From contig NZ_NIQU01000001.1 in the NCBI RefSeq assembly GCF_002741105.1, forward strand, positions 1,054,001 through 1,118,000: 64,000 nucleotides of DNA. Direction: 5' to 3'. Every line of letters begins with the position of its first letter. Position 1 is the stretch's first letter. Under the pieces are notes generated by a model, which was given only the letters and a program-made list of their open reading frames with translations, had not been told where the DNA came from and searched no databases. This DNA comes from Pseudomonas sediminis (GTDB taxonomy: Bacteria > Pseudomonadota > Gammaproteobacteria > Pseudomonadales > Pseudomonadaceae). This document shows positions 45,846-55,102 of this stretch, in pieces. Both the position numbers and the translations under genes were made by a program.

Positions 45846-48062
45846 ATGAGTTCCGGTAGGCTTCATGCATCGCTTCAGATCAGGCTTCGTATGCCCCGCC
45901 TTCGCCTCCGTCAATCACTGCGCCGCCTCTGGGCACTGGACAAGTTCAGCGCCAGTCTGCGGGTATTCATCGCCCTGGCCGGAGCCCTTTCGCTGTGCTG
46001 GTGGCAGGGCTGGATGCATGGGCTGATCCCGCTGTTTCTCGGCATCATCGCCAGCGCCCTGACCGAGACCGACGACAGTTGGCAAGGCCGCCTCGGCGCG
46101 GTGCTGGCCACCCTGGCCTGCTTCAGCGCAGCAGCCTATGCGGTGGAGTTCCTCTTTCCCTATCCCTGGCTGTTCGTTATCGCCCTGGCCTTTTCCGCCT
46201 TTTGTCTGACCATGCTCGGCGCGCTCGGCGAGCGTTTCGCCACACTGGGTTCGGGCACGTTGATCCTCGCCGTATACAGCATGATCGGCGTCGAGCAGCG
46301 CGGCGGCGTCGCCGGCCTCTGGCTGGAGCCACTGCTGCTGGTAGCAGGTGCCGCCTGGTACGGCCTGCTTTCGGTGGTCTGGCACGCGCTGTTCGCTCAT
46401 CAGCCGGTGCAGCTCGCCCTGGCCCGACTGTTTCGCGAACTGGGCAAGTACCTCAAGCTCAAAGCGGCGCTGTTCGAACCCGTGCGCCAGCTGGATGTGG
46501 AGCAACGCCGCCTGGAGCTGGCTCAGCAGAATGGCCGCGTGGTCTCAGCACTCAACGCGGCCAAGGAGATCATTCTGCACCGGGTCGGTGGCGGTCGGCC
46601 GGCGCCGAAGGTCAATCGCTACCTGAAGCTGTACTTCCTCGCCCAGGACATTCACGAGCGCGCCAGCTCGTCGCATTACCCCTACAACGAACTGGCTGAA
46701 GCCTTTTTCCACAGCGATGTGCTGTTTCGCTGCCAGCGCCTGCTGCGCCTGCACGGCGAGGCCTGCCAGCGCCTGGGCAGCGCCATCGAGTTGCGCCAGC
46801 CCTTCGAATACCGCGAACTATGCAGCCAGGCCCTGGAAGATCTGCATGCCTCGCTCGATCACCTGCACCTGCAGAGCAACCCGGCCTGGCGCCGCCTGCT
46901 ACGCTCGCTCGGTGCATTGGCCGGCAACCTCGCCAGCCTCGACCTGCTGCTCGGCAACGCCAGTAACCCCGACGCTCTGGCCGATGAGCAGGACAGCAGC
47001 CTGCTGGACCGCGAGCCGCATTCGTTGCGCGAGGTCATCGAGCGGATCGGCCAGCAACTGACTCCCACTTCGCTGCTGTTCCGCCACTCGCTGCGCCTGT
47101 CCATTGCCCTAGCGGCCGGTTACGGCCTGCTGCATTTGATCCACCCGACCCAGGGTTACTGGATTCTGCTGACCACCCTGTTCGTCTGCCAGCCGAACTA
47201 CGGCGCCACGCGCCTGAAGCTGGTGCAGCGTATCGTCGGCACCCTGATCGGTTTGGGCCTCGGCTGGGCATTGTTCGATCTGTTCCCCGACCCGCGTATC
47301 CAGGCACTGTTCGCCGTGATCGCCGGGGTCGCCTTCTTCGCCACACGCAGCACCCGCTATACCCTGGCCACGGCGGCGATCACCCTGCTGGTACTGTTCT
47401 GCTTCAACCAGATCGGCAATGGCTATGGTCTGTTCCTGCCGCGCCTGGTCGACACCCTGCTCGGCGGTATGCTGGCCGGGCTGGCGGTATTCCTGATCCT
47501 GCCGGACTGGCAGGGTCGACGGCTGGGGCGCATGCTGGCAAGCACACTGAGCTGCAACAGCGCCTACCTGCGGCAGATCATCGCCCAATACGCGCGCGGC
47601 AAGCGTGACGACCTCGGCTACCGCCTGGCCCGGCGCAACGCGCATAACGCCGACGCCGCGCTATCCACCACTCTCGGCAACATGCTGATGGAGCCCGGCC
47701 ACTTCCGTAAGGACGCCGACCTCGGCTTTCGCTTTCTGGTGCTATCGCACACCCTGCTCAGCTATCTGTCCGGGCTCGGCGCCCATCGTGGCGAGCAGTT
47801 GCCGCAGGCGGCTCAGGCACAACTGCTAGAACAGGCCGAAGCGCTGGCGGTCAGCCTCGATGCAATCGCTACCGGCCTGCGCGGCGAGCAGCCGCTGGCC
47901 ATCCACAGCGACGAGGAACAGGCGCTGGCACAGAGCCTGGAGCAGATTGCCGATGACGTAGACGAACGCCAGCGCCTGGTGCAGACGCAACTGGCGCTGA
48001 TCTGCCGCCAACTCGCGCCGCTGCGTACCTTGGCCGTGCATCTGCAGAAGGATCGCCACTAG
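45846..48062 (+). CDS. yccS: YccS/FUSC-family inner-membrane protein
   Basis: A 738-residue inner-membrane protein of the YccS/YhfK (FUSC) family, proposed as an efflux-type pump relative of aromatic acid exporters. There are two membrane blocks, each with about five or six segments (about 35-165 and 410-540), separated by and followed by cytoplasmic helical regions. LDKFSASLRVFIALAGAL near the start is typical of YccS. The ATG at 45846 is open, but the ATG at 45891 (MPRLRLRQSLRRLW), with AGG six bases upstream, may be the true start. It is divergent from the TetR gene, so shared control is possible. Confidence 0.8.
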   Translation: MSSGRLHASLQIRLRMPRLRLRQSLRRLWALDKFSASLRVFIALAGALSLCWWQGWMHGLIPLFLGIIASALTETDDSWQGRLGAVLATLACFSAAAYAVEFLFPYPWLFVIALAFSAFCLTMLGALGERFATLGSGTLILAVYSMIGVEQRGGVAGLWLEPLLLVAGAAWYGLLSVVWHALFAHQPVQLALARLFRELGKYLKLKAALFEPVRQLDVEQRRLELAQQNGRVVSALNAAKEIILHRVGGGRPAPKVNRYLKLYFLAQDIHERASSSHYPYNELAEAFFHSDVLFRCQRLLRLHGEACQRLGSAIELRQPFEYRELCSQALEDLHASLDHLHLQSNPAWRRLLRSLGALAGNLASLDLLLGNASNPDALADEQDSSLLDREPHSLREVIERIGQQLTPTSLLFRHSLRLSIALAAGYGLLHLIHPTQGYWILLTTLFVCQPNYGATRLKLVQRIVGTLIGLGLGWALFDLFPDPRIQALFAVIAGVAFFATRSTRYTLATAAITLLVLFCFNQIGNGYGLFLPRLVDTLLGGMLAGLAVFLILPDWQGRRLGRMLASTLSCNSAYLRQIIAQYARGKRDDLGYRLARRNAHNADAALSTTLGNMLMEPGHFRKDADLGFRFLVLSHTLLSYLSGLGAHRGEQLPQAAQAQLLEQAEALAVSLDAIATGLRGEQPLAIHSDEEQALAQSLEQIADDVDERQRLVQTQLALICRQLAPLRTLAVHLQKDRH

Positions 48063-48119
48063 CAGGTTCATGGGGCTTTCTGCCACTATCTGACGACGCC
48101 GAGCTCCCAGACCTTGCCC

Positions 48120-49925
48120 ATGCCAGCCAATCGACACACCGCCCTCGCCTACCTGGTCTCGCTGCCGGGTCTGCTGTTGGTGTGCAGCCTGCTTTTGGCC
48201 AGCCAGGCCACCCTCGCCAGTGCGCGCCTGGACGATAGCAGCGCAGCACAGGATCTCTACGGCCTGGTCGACTTTCTCGCCGATCCCCAGAGCACCCTGA
48301 GCCTGGACGACGTTCGCGCTGTCGATGCCCCTTTCCAACCCTCGCTGGACCGCCGTGACCTCAGCTTCGGCTACGTGCCGGGGGTGATCTGGCTGCGCCT
48401 GGCGCTGCAATCGGATGCCCAGCAAACAAGCGTCTGGCGCCTGGAGCTGAACTACGCCTCGCTGGACGAGGTGCGTCTGTACGACATCGGCACCGATGGC
48501 GTGCGCGAGTCGCGCAGCGGCGACACCGTGCCCTACGTGCAGCGCAGCGTCGGCCATCGCAACCCGGTATTCGAGATCACTCTGCAGCCCGGCGAACAAC
48601 GCACGCTGTACCTGCGCGTCGACTCGCGTGGCAGCATGACCCTCAGCGGCGCCCTGATGTCTGCCCGCGATTTCGAGCAACACAGCCAGAACGGCTATCT
48701 GGTGCACGCCATCTACTTTGGCGTACTGATCGCACTGGGCCTGTACAACCTGCTGCTGTTTCTCGCCCTGCGCGAGCGGCCTTTCCTCAATTACGTGCTG
48801 TTCATGTGCGCCTTCGCCCTCAGCGTGCTGTCGCTCAATGGCCTTGGCGCGCAGTATCTGTGGTCCGAAGCTGCGCCCTGGAGCAACCGCATGCTGCCGG
48901 TAAGCCTGACGACGGCGGCGCTGCTATCAGTGGTTTTTGCGCGCAGCTTCCTCGATACCCGCCAGTGGCTGCCGCGCTGGGACAAGGGCCTGCTGATGCT
49001 GTCCATCGCCATCGGTGGGGCCGTATTGGTCAGTATGCTGCTACCACTGCAGCGCGCGCTGCAGCTGATGTCGCTGACCGGCCTGATCGCCACCCTGACG
49101 CTACTGCTCACCAGTTTCGTCTGCGTCGGCTACCGCGTACCCGGCGCTCGCCTGTTCGCCCTGGCCTGGCTGATGTTGCTGACCGGCGCAGTGCTGTTGG
49201 CGCTGCGCAACTTCGCCCTGATTCCGTCGAACTTCCTGACCCTGTACGCCATGCAGATTGGCTCGGGGCTGGAGATGATCCTGCTGTCCTTCGCCCTGGC
49301 AGCCCGTTTCAACGAACTCAAACGCCAGCGCGAGGCCGCGCTGCAACTCAACGAACAGATCCTCGCCAAACGCGTCACCGAGCGCACCATGGCGCTGGAG
49401 CAGGCCAACCAACGCCTCAGTGAGCTGGCCCTGCAGGACCCACTGACGGGCCTGGCCAACCGCACCGCCCTGCAGCAACATCTGGAGCAGGCACTGGCGC
49501 GCAGCCTGCGACGCAATGAATTGCTCGCGGTGATGCTGATCGACCTCGACGGTTTCAAACCCATCAACGATCAACACGGCCATGGCTTCGGCGACCAGGT
49601 ACTGGCCGAGATCGCCGGTCGCTTGCGCCAGTACATCCGCGATGCCGACCTGCCAGCGCGTCTGGGTGGTGACGAGTTCGTGGTGATCTGCGAGAACGTG
49701 CAATCGGCCGAGGATGCCCAAGACCTGGCCAAACGCCTACTGGAAGGCCTGGACACGCCTATGTACCTGGAAGATCGTGCCGTACGTGTCGGCGCCAGCA
49801 TCGGTATCGCCCTGAGCCACGGCGGCGACGATGCCACTCTGCTGATTCGCCTGGCTGATGCTGCGATGTACCGGGCCAAGGCCGAAGGTCGCAACCGCGT
49901 ACAGCTGGCCACCCAACAGCTTTGA
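48120..49925 (+). CDS. 7TMR-DISM diguanylate cyclase
   Basis: A membrane sensor that should make cyclic di-GMP. The 601-residue product has a signal peptide or first helix (about 10-38) and a periplasmic 7TMR-DISM-type extracellular domain (about 50-190). Seven membrane segments follow (about 195-410), then a short coiled coil and a GGDEF domain with GGDEF at residues 516-520. The inhibitory-site motif RDAD lies five residues before it, so the enzyme is probably active and feedback-limited. The ATG at 48120 is preferred over an in-frame TTG at 48114. It is 57 bases downstream of the YccS-like gene. Confidence 0.9.
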   Translation: MPANRHTALAYLVSLPGLLLVCSLLLASQATLASARLDDSSAAQDLYGLVDFLADPQSTLSLDDVRAVDAPFQPSLDRRDLSFGYVPGVIWLRLALQSDAQQTSVWRLELNYASLDEVRLYDIGTDGVRESRSGDTVPYVQRSVGHRNPVFEITLQPGEQRTLYLRVDSRGSMTLSGALMSARDFEQHSQNGYLVHAIYFGVLIALGLYNLLLFLALRERPFLNYVLFMCAFALSVLSLNGLGAQYLWSEAAPWSNRMLPVSLTTAALLSVVFARSFLDTRQWLPRWDKGLLMLSIAIGGAVLVSMLLPLQRALQLMSLTGLIATLTLLLTSFVCVGYRVPGARLFALAWLMLLTGAVLLALRNFALIPSNFLTLYAMQIGSGLEMILLSFALAARFNELKRQREAALQLNEQILAKRVTERTMALEQANQRLSELALQDPLTGLANRTALQQHLEQALARSLRRNELLAVMLIDLDGFKPINDQHGHGFGDQVLAEIAGRLRQYIRDADLPARLGGDEFVVICENVQSAEDAQDLAKRLLEGLDTPMYLEDRAVRVGASIGIALSHGGDDATLLIRLADAAMYRAKAEGRNRVQLATQQL

Positions 49926-49971
49926 AGTGGGGCCGCTGCCCCTCTCATCACCCCAAATCCGATAGCCCGCC

Positions 49972-50454
49972 ATGGACAAGAATCAGCTGCTGCAAGACGT
50001 GCTCGCCCACCTGCAAGCCGACCTAGAACAGGCCAGCCTCGCCGCTCTCAGCGCCCACGAAGCGGCCACCCACGAAGAGAACGTCGCCGAGAACAAGTAC
50101 GACACCCTGGGCCTGGAAGCGGCCTACCTGGCCAGCGGCCAGGCGCGCCGCGTCGAAGAACTGCGCCAGACCCTGATCACCTGGCGCCAGTTGCGCCCGC
50201 GGCCGTTCGACGAGGTGCAAGGTATCGAACTGGGCGCGCTGATTCTGCTGGCCAGCGAAGACGGTCATGAGCAGTGGCTGTTTCTCGGTCCGCAAGGTGC
50301 CAGCATGAAGCTGCAGCATGCCGGGCAGAACATTCAGGTATTGAGCAATGCTGCACCGCTGGGACGCCTGCTACTCGGCAAGCACCCAGGCGACGAAATT
50401 ACCCTGCCGATGGGCCAGCGGCTGCAGGCCTTCGAGGTATTGACGGTCGATTGA
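49972..50454 (+). CDS. GreA/GreB-like transcription factor homologue
   Basis: A 160-residue protein with the Gre-factor layout. An N-terminal helical hairpin (about 1-80) has an acidic tip region around EENVAENKYDTLG. A C-terminal FKBP-like domain ends PLGRLLLGKHPGDEITLP, close to the conserved GreA/GreB ending. Real GreA and GreB are probably elsewhere, so this is likely an additional Gre-like factor that binds the RNA polymerase secondary channel. Whether it stimulates transcript cleavage is unknown. A MITE-like element begins two bases after its stop. Confidence 0.78.
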   Translation: MDKNQLLQDVLAHLQADLEQASLAALSAHEAATHEENVAENKYDTLGLEAAYLASGQARRVEELRQTLITWRQLRPRPFDEVQGIELGALILLASEDGHEQWLFLGPQGASMKLQHAGQNIQVLSNAAPLGRLLLGKHPGDEITLPMGQRLQAFEVLTVD

Positions 50455-50455
50455 G

Positions 50456-50593
50456 GGCGCCTCTAAAACCGTAGGCGAGGCAGTCAGCGCAAGGCAAAAA
50501 CAGGCAAAGAAGCGCAGTTTACGTGTTGTAAATGAGCATTCTGAGCCTGTTTTTAACGCCGCGATGGCAACGCAGGTAGTTTTTAGAGGTGCC
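50456..50593. repeat. MITE-like element C (138 bp)
   Basis: Ends GGCGCCTCTAAAA and, in reverse complement, GGCACCTCTAAAA (12 of 13). On the minus strand the core CGTTAAAAACAGGCTCAGAA, continuing TGCTCATTTACA, matches element B closely. It lies between the Gre-like gene and DUF2789. Confidence 0.7.
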
Positions 50594-50661
50594 ATTGAGC
50601 GGAACTATCTGCGCCTGGGTTGGGTAATTAACGATGAACCTCACGTTTTGGAGAGCCCGTC

Positions 50662-50895
50662 ATGGAAAAGCCCATCCACAGCCTGCCAGCCCTGTTCAAA
50701 CAACTCGGCCTGCCCGACGATGCCGCCAGTATCAACGCCTTCATCAGCACCCATTCGCCGCTGCCGGACGCATGTAAGTTGTCCGATGCCCCGTTCTGGA
50801 CGCCAGCGCAGGCTGCGCTGCTGCGCGAGGAAATTCTCGAAGACGCCGACTGGGCGCCAGTGGTCGATCAGCTCAACGTGCGCCTGCACGGCTGA
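50662..50895 (+). CDS. DUF2789 family small protein
   Basis: A 77-residue protein of the DUF2789 family, common in gammaproteobacteria and of unknown function. It is a soluble helical protein containing LFKQLGLPDDAASINAFI, and its FWTPAQAALLREEILEDADWAPVVDQLN end is typical. GGAG lies ahead of the ATG. It stands alone after MITE-like element C and is followed by a hairpin with a T run. No pathway can be inferred from context. Confidence 0.85.
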   Translation: MEKPIHSLPALFKQLGLPDDAASINAFISTHSPLPDACKLSDAPFWTPAQAALLREEILEDADWAPVVDQLNVRLHG

Positions 50896-50933
50896 TACCG
50901 CGCCTGGCATCAAATACCGGGTCGGACAGGTGG

Positions 50934-50956
50934 GGTGCGCCGTGCGCACCGTTTTT
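50934..50956 (+). terminator. Terminator after DUF2789
   Basis: GGTGCGC/GCGCACC stem with a CGT loop, followed by GTTTTT. It is built from the dispersed GGTGCGC repeat. Confidence 0.75.
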
Positions 50957-50991
50957 CCCTATCGCCGAGGCATCGGCGCGCGCGGCACACC

Positions 50992-51477
50992 CTACAAACT
51001 CATCTCGCGCCAGGTCAGGAACATGCGCAGGTCGAACTCGATCTGCGCATAGCCCGGCAGCATGTGGTCGCACAGCTTGTAGAACGCCTTGTTGTGATCG
51101 CTCTCTTTCAGGTGCGCCAACTCGTGCACCACGATCATCTGCAGAAAGGCCGGCGCCGCCTCGCGAAACAGCGAGGCAACGCGAATCTCCTTTTTCGCCT
51201 TGAGCTTGCCGCCCTGCACGCGCGAGACCGCCGTGTGCAGGCCCAGAGCGCGGTGCGTGAGGTCGAGTCGATTATCGTAGAGCACCTTGTCGATGGCCGG
51301 TGCGTTCTTCAGGTGCTCCTGCTTGAGCGCCATGACGTAGCCGTACAGCGCCTTGTCGCTCTGCACTTCATGCCGCCCCGGATAGCGCTGCGCCAGGTAG
51401 TCGCCCAACCGATCATCGGCGATCAGCTGACGGACCTGCTGCTGCAAGGCGACCGGATAACCCTGTAGATACTTCAA
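50992..51477 (-). CDS. YgjP-like (M48-type) metal-dependent hydrolase
   Basis: A 161-residue protein of the YgjP/WLM-type zinc metallopeptidase group. The zinc motif is HELAH (near residue 118), followed by KESDHNKAFYKLCDHMLPGY, whose second-half histidine or aspartate completes the site. E. coli YgjP has been described as a metal-dependent hydrolase, and some annotations call it a UTP pyrophosphatase; the true role here is unclear. It is soluble, without a signal peptide. It is transcribed with the sugar dehydrogenase unit on the minus strand, 48 bases downstream of it. Confidence 0.82.
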   Translation of the reverse strand: MKYLQGYPVALQQQVRQLIADDRLGDYLAQRYPGRHEVQSDKALYGYVMALKQEHLKNAPAIDKVLYDNRLDLTHRALGLHTAVSRVQGGKLKAKKEIRVASLFREAAPAFLQMIVVHELAHLKESDHNKAFYKLCDHMLPGYAQIEFDLRMFLTWREMSL

Positions 51478-51525
51478 CGATACGATCCCGCGTTCATCTG
51501 GACCGTCAGTGTAACGGATGCCGCA

Positions 51526-52626
51526 CTACTCGCTGGGCACCACCCGCAGCAAGCGGCCCTGCGGGTTATCGGTAAGCAGGTAGAGCGCGCCATCCGGCCC
51601 GCTGCGTACATCGCGAATCCGCTCGCCCAGCTCTTCGAAGAGGATTTCCTCGCCGGCCAGCATGCCGTCGCGCACACGGATGCGCCGTACGCTGCGCTCG
51701 GCCAGGGTGGCTGCGAACAGGTCATCCTGCCAGTCGGGGAACAACTCGCCGCGATACAGCGTCAGGCTCGACGGCGCGACCGAGGGCGTCCAGTGCAGCA
51801 GCGGCGCGGTCAGCCCCGGTAGCTCCGTGTAAGGGCTTATGCGCGCGCCGGTGTAATCGATACCGAAGGTCGCCAGCGGCCAGCCATAGTTGTTGCCGGC
51901 CTCAATCAGATTGAGCTCGTCCCCCCCGCGTGGGCCGTGCTCGTGACTGTACAGGCGATTGTGCTCGGCATCGAAGAAGATGCCCTGCACGTTGCGATGG
52001 CCGAGGCTGTATATCTCCGGCGCGGCACCTTCCTGGCCGATCAGCGGGTTGTCCTGCGGTACGCTGCCGTCTCGGTTCAGGCGCACGATCTTGCCCAGGT
52101 GGTTGGCCGGGTTCTGCGCCTCTTCACGCCAGTCGAAACCGTCGCCCAGGGTCAGCACCAGGGTCTTGTCGGCGAGAAAGGCGATGCGCCCACCATAATG
52201 CGCGGCGCCGGCCTTGAGCGGCTGGGCGGTGAACAACACCTCGAAGTCGTGCAGTTCGTCATCCACCAGGCGGGCACGCGCCAGACGCGTGTTGTTGGCC
52301 TCCTGCGAGCCGTGCGCATAGGTCAGGTACAGCCAGCGGTTATCGCTATAGTCCGGGTCCAGCGCCACTTCCATCAGCCCGGCCTGGGCAGCGATGAAGA
52401 CCTCAGGCAGGCCTGCCACCGGCTCCGGGTCGACACTGCCATCGGCCTCGATGATGCGCAGGCGTCCGACGCGCTCGGTAACCAGCAGGCGCCCGTCCGG
52501 CAGGAAAGCCACGGCCCATGGGTTCTCCAGCCCTTCGCTGAAGGTTTCGATGCGGTAATCCAGGGCCAGCAGCGGCGTACTGACGAACAGGGCGCAGAGC
52601 ATCAGCGCGCGGGTACTTCTCAACAT
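51526..52626 (-). CDS. Periplasmic PQQ-dependent aldose sugar dehydrogenase (YliI/Asd-like)
   Basis: A 366-residue secreted beta-propeller protein of the glucose/sorbosone dehydrogenase family. The signal peptide covers about residues 1-20 (LLA-LDY). ETFSEGLENPWAVAFLPDGRLLVTER begins the propeller, and HEHGPRGGDELN with NYGWP marks the PQQ and calcium site region. It should oxidise free aldoses in the periplasm and pass electrons to the respiratory chain. The start at 52626 (MLRSTRALMLC) gives the signal peptide; the longer frame overlaps the upstream membrane gene. PQQ synthesis genes are not in the window. Confidence 0.87.
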   Translation of the reverse strand: MLRSTRALMLCALFVSTPLLALDYRIETFSEGLENPWAVAFLPDGRLLVTERVGRLRIIEADGSVDPEPVAGLPEVFIAAQAGLMEVALDPDYSDNRWLYLTYAHGSQEANNTRLARARLVDDELHDFEVLFTAQPLKAGAAHYGGRIAFLADKTLVLTLGDGFDWREEAQNPANHLGKIVRLNRDGSVPQDNPLIGQEGAAPEIYSLGHRNVQGIFFDAEHNRLYSHEHGPRGGDELNLIEAGNNYGWPLATFGIDYTGARISPYTELPGLTAPLLHWTPSVAPSSLTLYRGELFPDWQDDLFAATLAERSVRRIRVRDGMLAGEEILFEELGERIRDVRSGPDGALYLLTDNPQGRLLRVVPSE

Positions 52627-52639
52627 GGGCAACGCCTTG

Positions 52640-53116
52640 TCACAGAGATTCGGAAGAAGTCGGTTGCACGCGGTAGCGCACCCGCCGGCCGAGCAGGCCG
52701 AACAGCAATGCACCGACGCTGCCGCAAGCCATCAGCCCGAGCGTGCCGAACGGGCTGCGGTCGGCGGCGATCAGCGTCGGCATCGGCGCTACAGCATTGG
52801 CCAGCGCCAGTGCCGTCCAGATGGCTGCAGCGCCCGACAGTACGAAAATCAGCCAACGCAGCGGCGGCATACGCCGCGCCAACCAGGCAGCCAATGGCAA
52901 GGCAAGCAGAAAACCCAGGGCGCTGAGCAAAGCGAAGGTCGGTGCGAAACCGATCAGATCGAGGCAGGTGGTGCCAACGCGCACATCCAGCGGCATCGGC
53001 GCGCCGAGCGCCTGCAAGGCAGCGAGGTTGGTCTGGGTCTGGAAGATCGAGGCGAGCAGCGAGGCCAGCAACACGGCGAGGAGAAAAGCGAGCAACAGAC
53101 GTGGCTTGCTGGACAT
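52640..53116 (-). CDS. Small four-helix membrane protein, unknown function
   Basis: A 158-residue protein I cannot name. It has four hydrophobic segments (about 7-27, 55-80, 90-115, 125-147) and a periplasmic loop containing a cysteine (TTCLDLIG) after the first segment. The start at 53116 (MSSKPRLLLAFLL) suits a first membrane helix; ten extra residues upstream are possible. It ends 13 bases before the sugar dehydrogenase start, so the two are co-transcribed. A role in supporting that dehydrogenase is conceivable but unproven. Confidence 0.75.
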   Translation of the reverse strand: MSSKPRLLLAFLLAVLLASLLASIFQTQTNLAALQALGAPMPLDVRVGTTCLDLIGFAPTFALLSALGFLLALPLAAWLARRMPPLRWLIFVLSGAAAIWTALALANAVAPMPTLIAADRSPFGTLGLMACGSVGALLFGLLGRRVRYRVQPTSSESL

Positions 53117-53235
53117 GGGTGGCAGTTTCCCGGAACGACAGTCCACGAATTATGGCGCACCCCGCCTGCCCTCACGCTTCGGGAGTTTTACAGGGTTTTA
53201 CCTCTCGCCGCGTTGCTCACGCCGAGCCCCGTCCA

Positions 53236-53267
53236 TAAAAAGCAGAAGCCCCGCACATGGCGGGGCT
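53236..53267 (-). terminator. Terminator after fba
   Basis: AGCCCCGC (53247-53254) and GCGGGGCT (53260-53267) stem with a five-base loop; on the minus strand a T-rich tail follows. It lies 18 bases beyond the fba stop. Confidence 0.88.
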
Positions 53268-53285
53268 CCGGGTCACGCATCAGGC

Positions 53286-54350
53286 TCAGTTGACCTTGGC
53301 GTTCAGCTCACCCTTGGCGTAGCGCTGGTACATGCCTTCCAGGGAGATCGGTTTGATCTTGGAGGCATTGCCGGCGGTGCCGAAGGCTTCGTAGCGGGCG
53401 ATGCAGATGTCACGCATGGCAACGATGGTCTTGGCGAAGAACTTGCGCGGGTCGAACTCGCTCGGGTGCTCGGCCATCATGCGGCGGATCGCGCCGGTGG
53501 AAGCCAGACGCAGGTCGGTGTCGATATTGACCTTACGCACGCCGTGCTTGATGCCCTCGACGATTTCCTCGACCGGCACACCGTAGGTTTCCTTGATGTC
53601 ACCGCCGAATTCGTTGATTACCTTCAGCCATTCCTGCGGAACGGAGGAAGAACCGTGCATCACCAGGTGGGTGTTGGGGATACGCTTGTGGATTTCCTTG
53701 ATGCGCTCGATGGAGAGCACGTCGCCGGTTGGCGGCTTGGTGAACTTGTAGGCGCCGTGGCTGGTGCCGATGGCGATGGCCAGGGCATCGACCTGAGTGG
53801 CCTTGACGAAGGCAGCGGCTTCTTCCGGATCGGTCAGCAGTTGGCTGTGATCCAGCACGCCCTCGGCGCCGACGCCGTCTTCTTCACCGGCCATGCCGGT
53901 TTCCAGGCTGCCCAGGCAACCCAGCTCGCCTTCCACGGACACGCCGCAGGCGTGGGCGAAGGCAACAGTCTGCCGGGTGACAGCGACGTTGTAGTCATAG
54001 TCGGCCGGAGTCTTGCCGTCTTCTTTCAGCGAACCGTCCATCATCACCGAGGAGAAACCCAGCTGGATGGAGCGCTGGCACACGTCAGGGCTGGTGCCAT
54101 GGTCTTGGTGCATGCACACCGGGATGTGCGGGAATTCTTCGATGGCAGCCAGGATCAGGTGGCGCAGGAACGGCGCACCTGCGTACTTGCGGGCACCAGC
54201 GGAGGCCTGGACGATGACCGGCGAATCGGTCTTGTCGGCAGCTTCCATGATGGCGCGCATCTGCTCGAGGTTGTTGACGTTGAAGGCCGGCACGCCGTAG
54301 CCGAATTCGGCGGCGTGGTCGAGCATCTGGCGCATGCTGATAAGTGCCAT
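53286..54350 (-). CDS. fba: Class II fructose-bisphosphate aldolase
   Basis: Interconverts fructose-1,6-bisphosphate with dihydroxyacetone phosphate and glyceraldehyde-3-phosphate. The 354-residue zinc-dependent TIM-barrel enzyme begins [27 protein letters not shown]. The zinc and catalytic region [11 protein letters not shown] is near residue 82, and GSSSVPQEW lies further on, as in the CbbA-type long class II enzymes. GGGAG precedes the ATG at 54350. It is the last gene of the minus-strand tkt-epd-pgk-fba run, with two small lipoprotein genes between it and pgk, as in other pseudomonads. Confidence 0.96.
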   Translation of the reverse strand: MALISMRQMLDHAAEFGYGVPAFNVNNLEQMRAIMEAADKTDSPVIVQASAGARKYAGAPFLRHLILAAIEEFPHIPVCMHQDHGTSPDVCQRSIQLGFSSVMMDGSLKEDGKTPADYDYNVAVTRQTVAFAHACGVSVEGELGCLGSLETGMAGEEDGVGAEGVLDHSQLLTDPEEAAAFVKATQVDALAIAIGTSHGAYKFTKPPTGDVLSIERIKEIHKRIPNTHLVMHGSSSVPQEWLKVINEFGGDIKETYGVPVEEIVEGIKHGVRKVNIDTDLRLASTGAIRRMMAEHPSEFDPRKFFAKTIVAMRDICIARYEAFGTAGNASKIKPISLEGMYQRYAKGELNAKVN

Positions 54351-54473
54351 GGTGTTTCTGTCTCCCGGTTTGGAGGTCGTTAATCGTGCAAGCCTGCCGC
54401 AGGGGCAGGCGTTGTTCAAGTTTCGTCGTGCCGGAGCCTGTGCCCGCGGCCCGTCTCGGCAGCGCCGAAGGTG

Positions 54474-54800
54474 TTACGGGGCCTTACAGCCGCGGCCGAT
54501 CAGGTCATCGGTCGCGGTCCAGTAGACCAGGCCTTCCTCACCCTTGGTATGGAAGGACAGGCGTCCGTCGCTGTACAGCGCGCCGGATGCTGCCGGCTCC
54601 TGAGTCAGGCGGTAGACGATGTCATCACTGCCCAGGCGTACATCCACCTGGTCGACGCTGCCATTGGCGAAGCGCCACAGCACTTCGGTCTGGCTGTCGC
54701 ACACCCAGCGATTCCACTGATCCGGCACCTCCGGCTGGCTGCTGCAGGCCGCAAGCAGCAGGGCGGTGACAGCGAGCCCCGCGAGTCTGATACCGATCAT
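54474..54800 (-). CDS. MliC-family lipoprotein (C-type lysozyme inhibitor-like)
   Basis: A 108-residue lipoprotein with a lipobox ending LLAACSS (lipidated Cys19). The body matches the MliC fold: WVCDSQTEVLWRF, then SGALYSDGRLSFHTKGEEGLVYW, ending in a cysteine that can pair with the first. MliC proteins sit in the outer membrane and inhibit C-type lysozymes. Conserved-looking Ser and Lys positions of the inhibitor loop (ASGALYSDG, HTKGEE) are present. It lies between fba and the other lipoprotein, 12 bases after it. Confidence 0.82.
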   Translation of the reverse strand: MIGIRLAGLAVTALLLAACSSQPEVPDQWNRWVCDSQTEVLWRFANGSVDQVDVRLGSDDIVYRLTQEPAASGALYSDGRLSFHTKGEEGLVYWTATDDLIGRGCKAP

Positions 54801-54812
54801 TGTTTCTCCTCG

Positions 54813-54998
54813 TCAGCAACGCTGTTCCGGTGCCGCGCCAGTGGGCTCACCACTGTTTTGCTCGACACGCTGATCATCCTGAGTGGTCGGGGTTTCGATC
54901 TGCGCCGGGCTGAACACCTCGCAGGCCGCTTCACGACCACCGCCGGCACAACCTGCCAGCAACATACCAATGACGCTCAAGGCGGCTAACTTATCCAT
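54813..54998 (-). CDS. Small lipoprotein, unknown function
   Basis: A 61-residue predicted lipoprotein: MDKLAALSVIGMLLAGCAGG has a lipobox LAGC, with Cys17 lipidated. The rest is polar and Gln/Glu/Thr rich, containing two more cysteines, and looks unstructured. AAGGAG lies seven bases before the ATG at 54998. It immediately precedes the MliC-like gene and the two are probably co-transcribed. A similar small gene occurs at this place in P. aeruginosa, as far as I recall, but no function is known. Confidence 0.75.
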   Translation of the reverse strand: MDKLAALSVIGMLLAGCAGGGREAACEVFSPAQIETPTTQDDQRVEQNSGEPTGAAPEQRC

Positions 54999-55102
54999 AT
55001 CGTGACTCCTTGTTCGATGATCCGGTTTTCTACAGACCACCCGTTCACGTCAGGGTTTTATCCGCCGTGGTGCTGGGTGACTCCTTTCACCCTAGCTGGT
55101 GT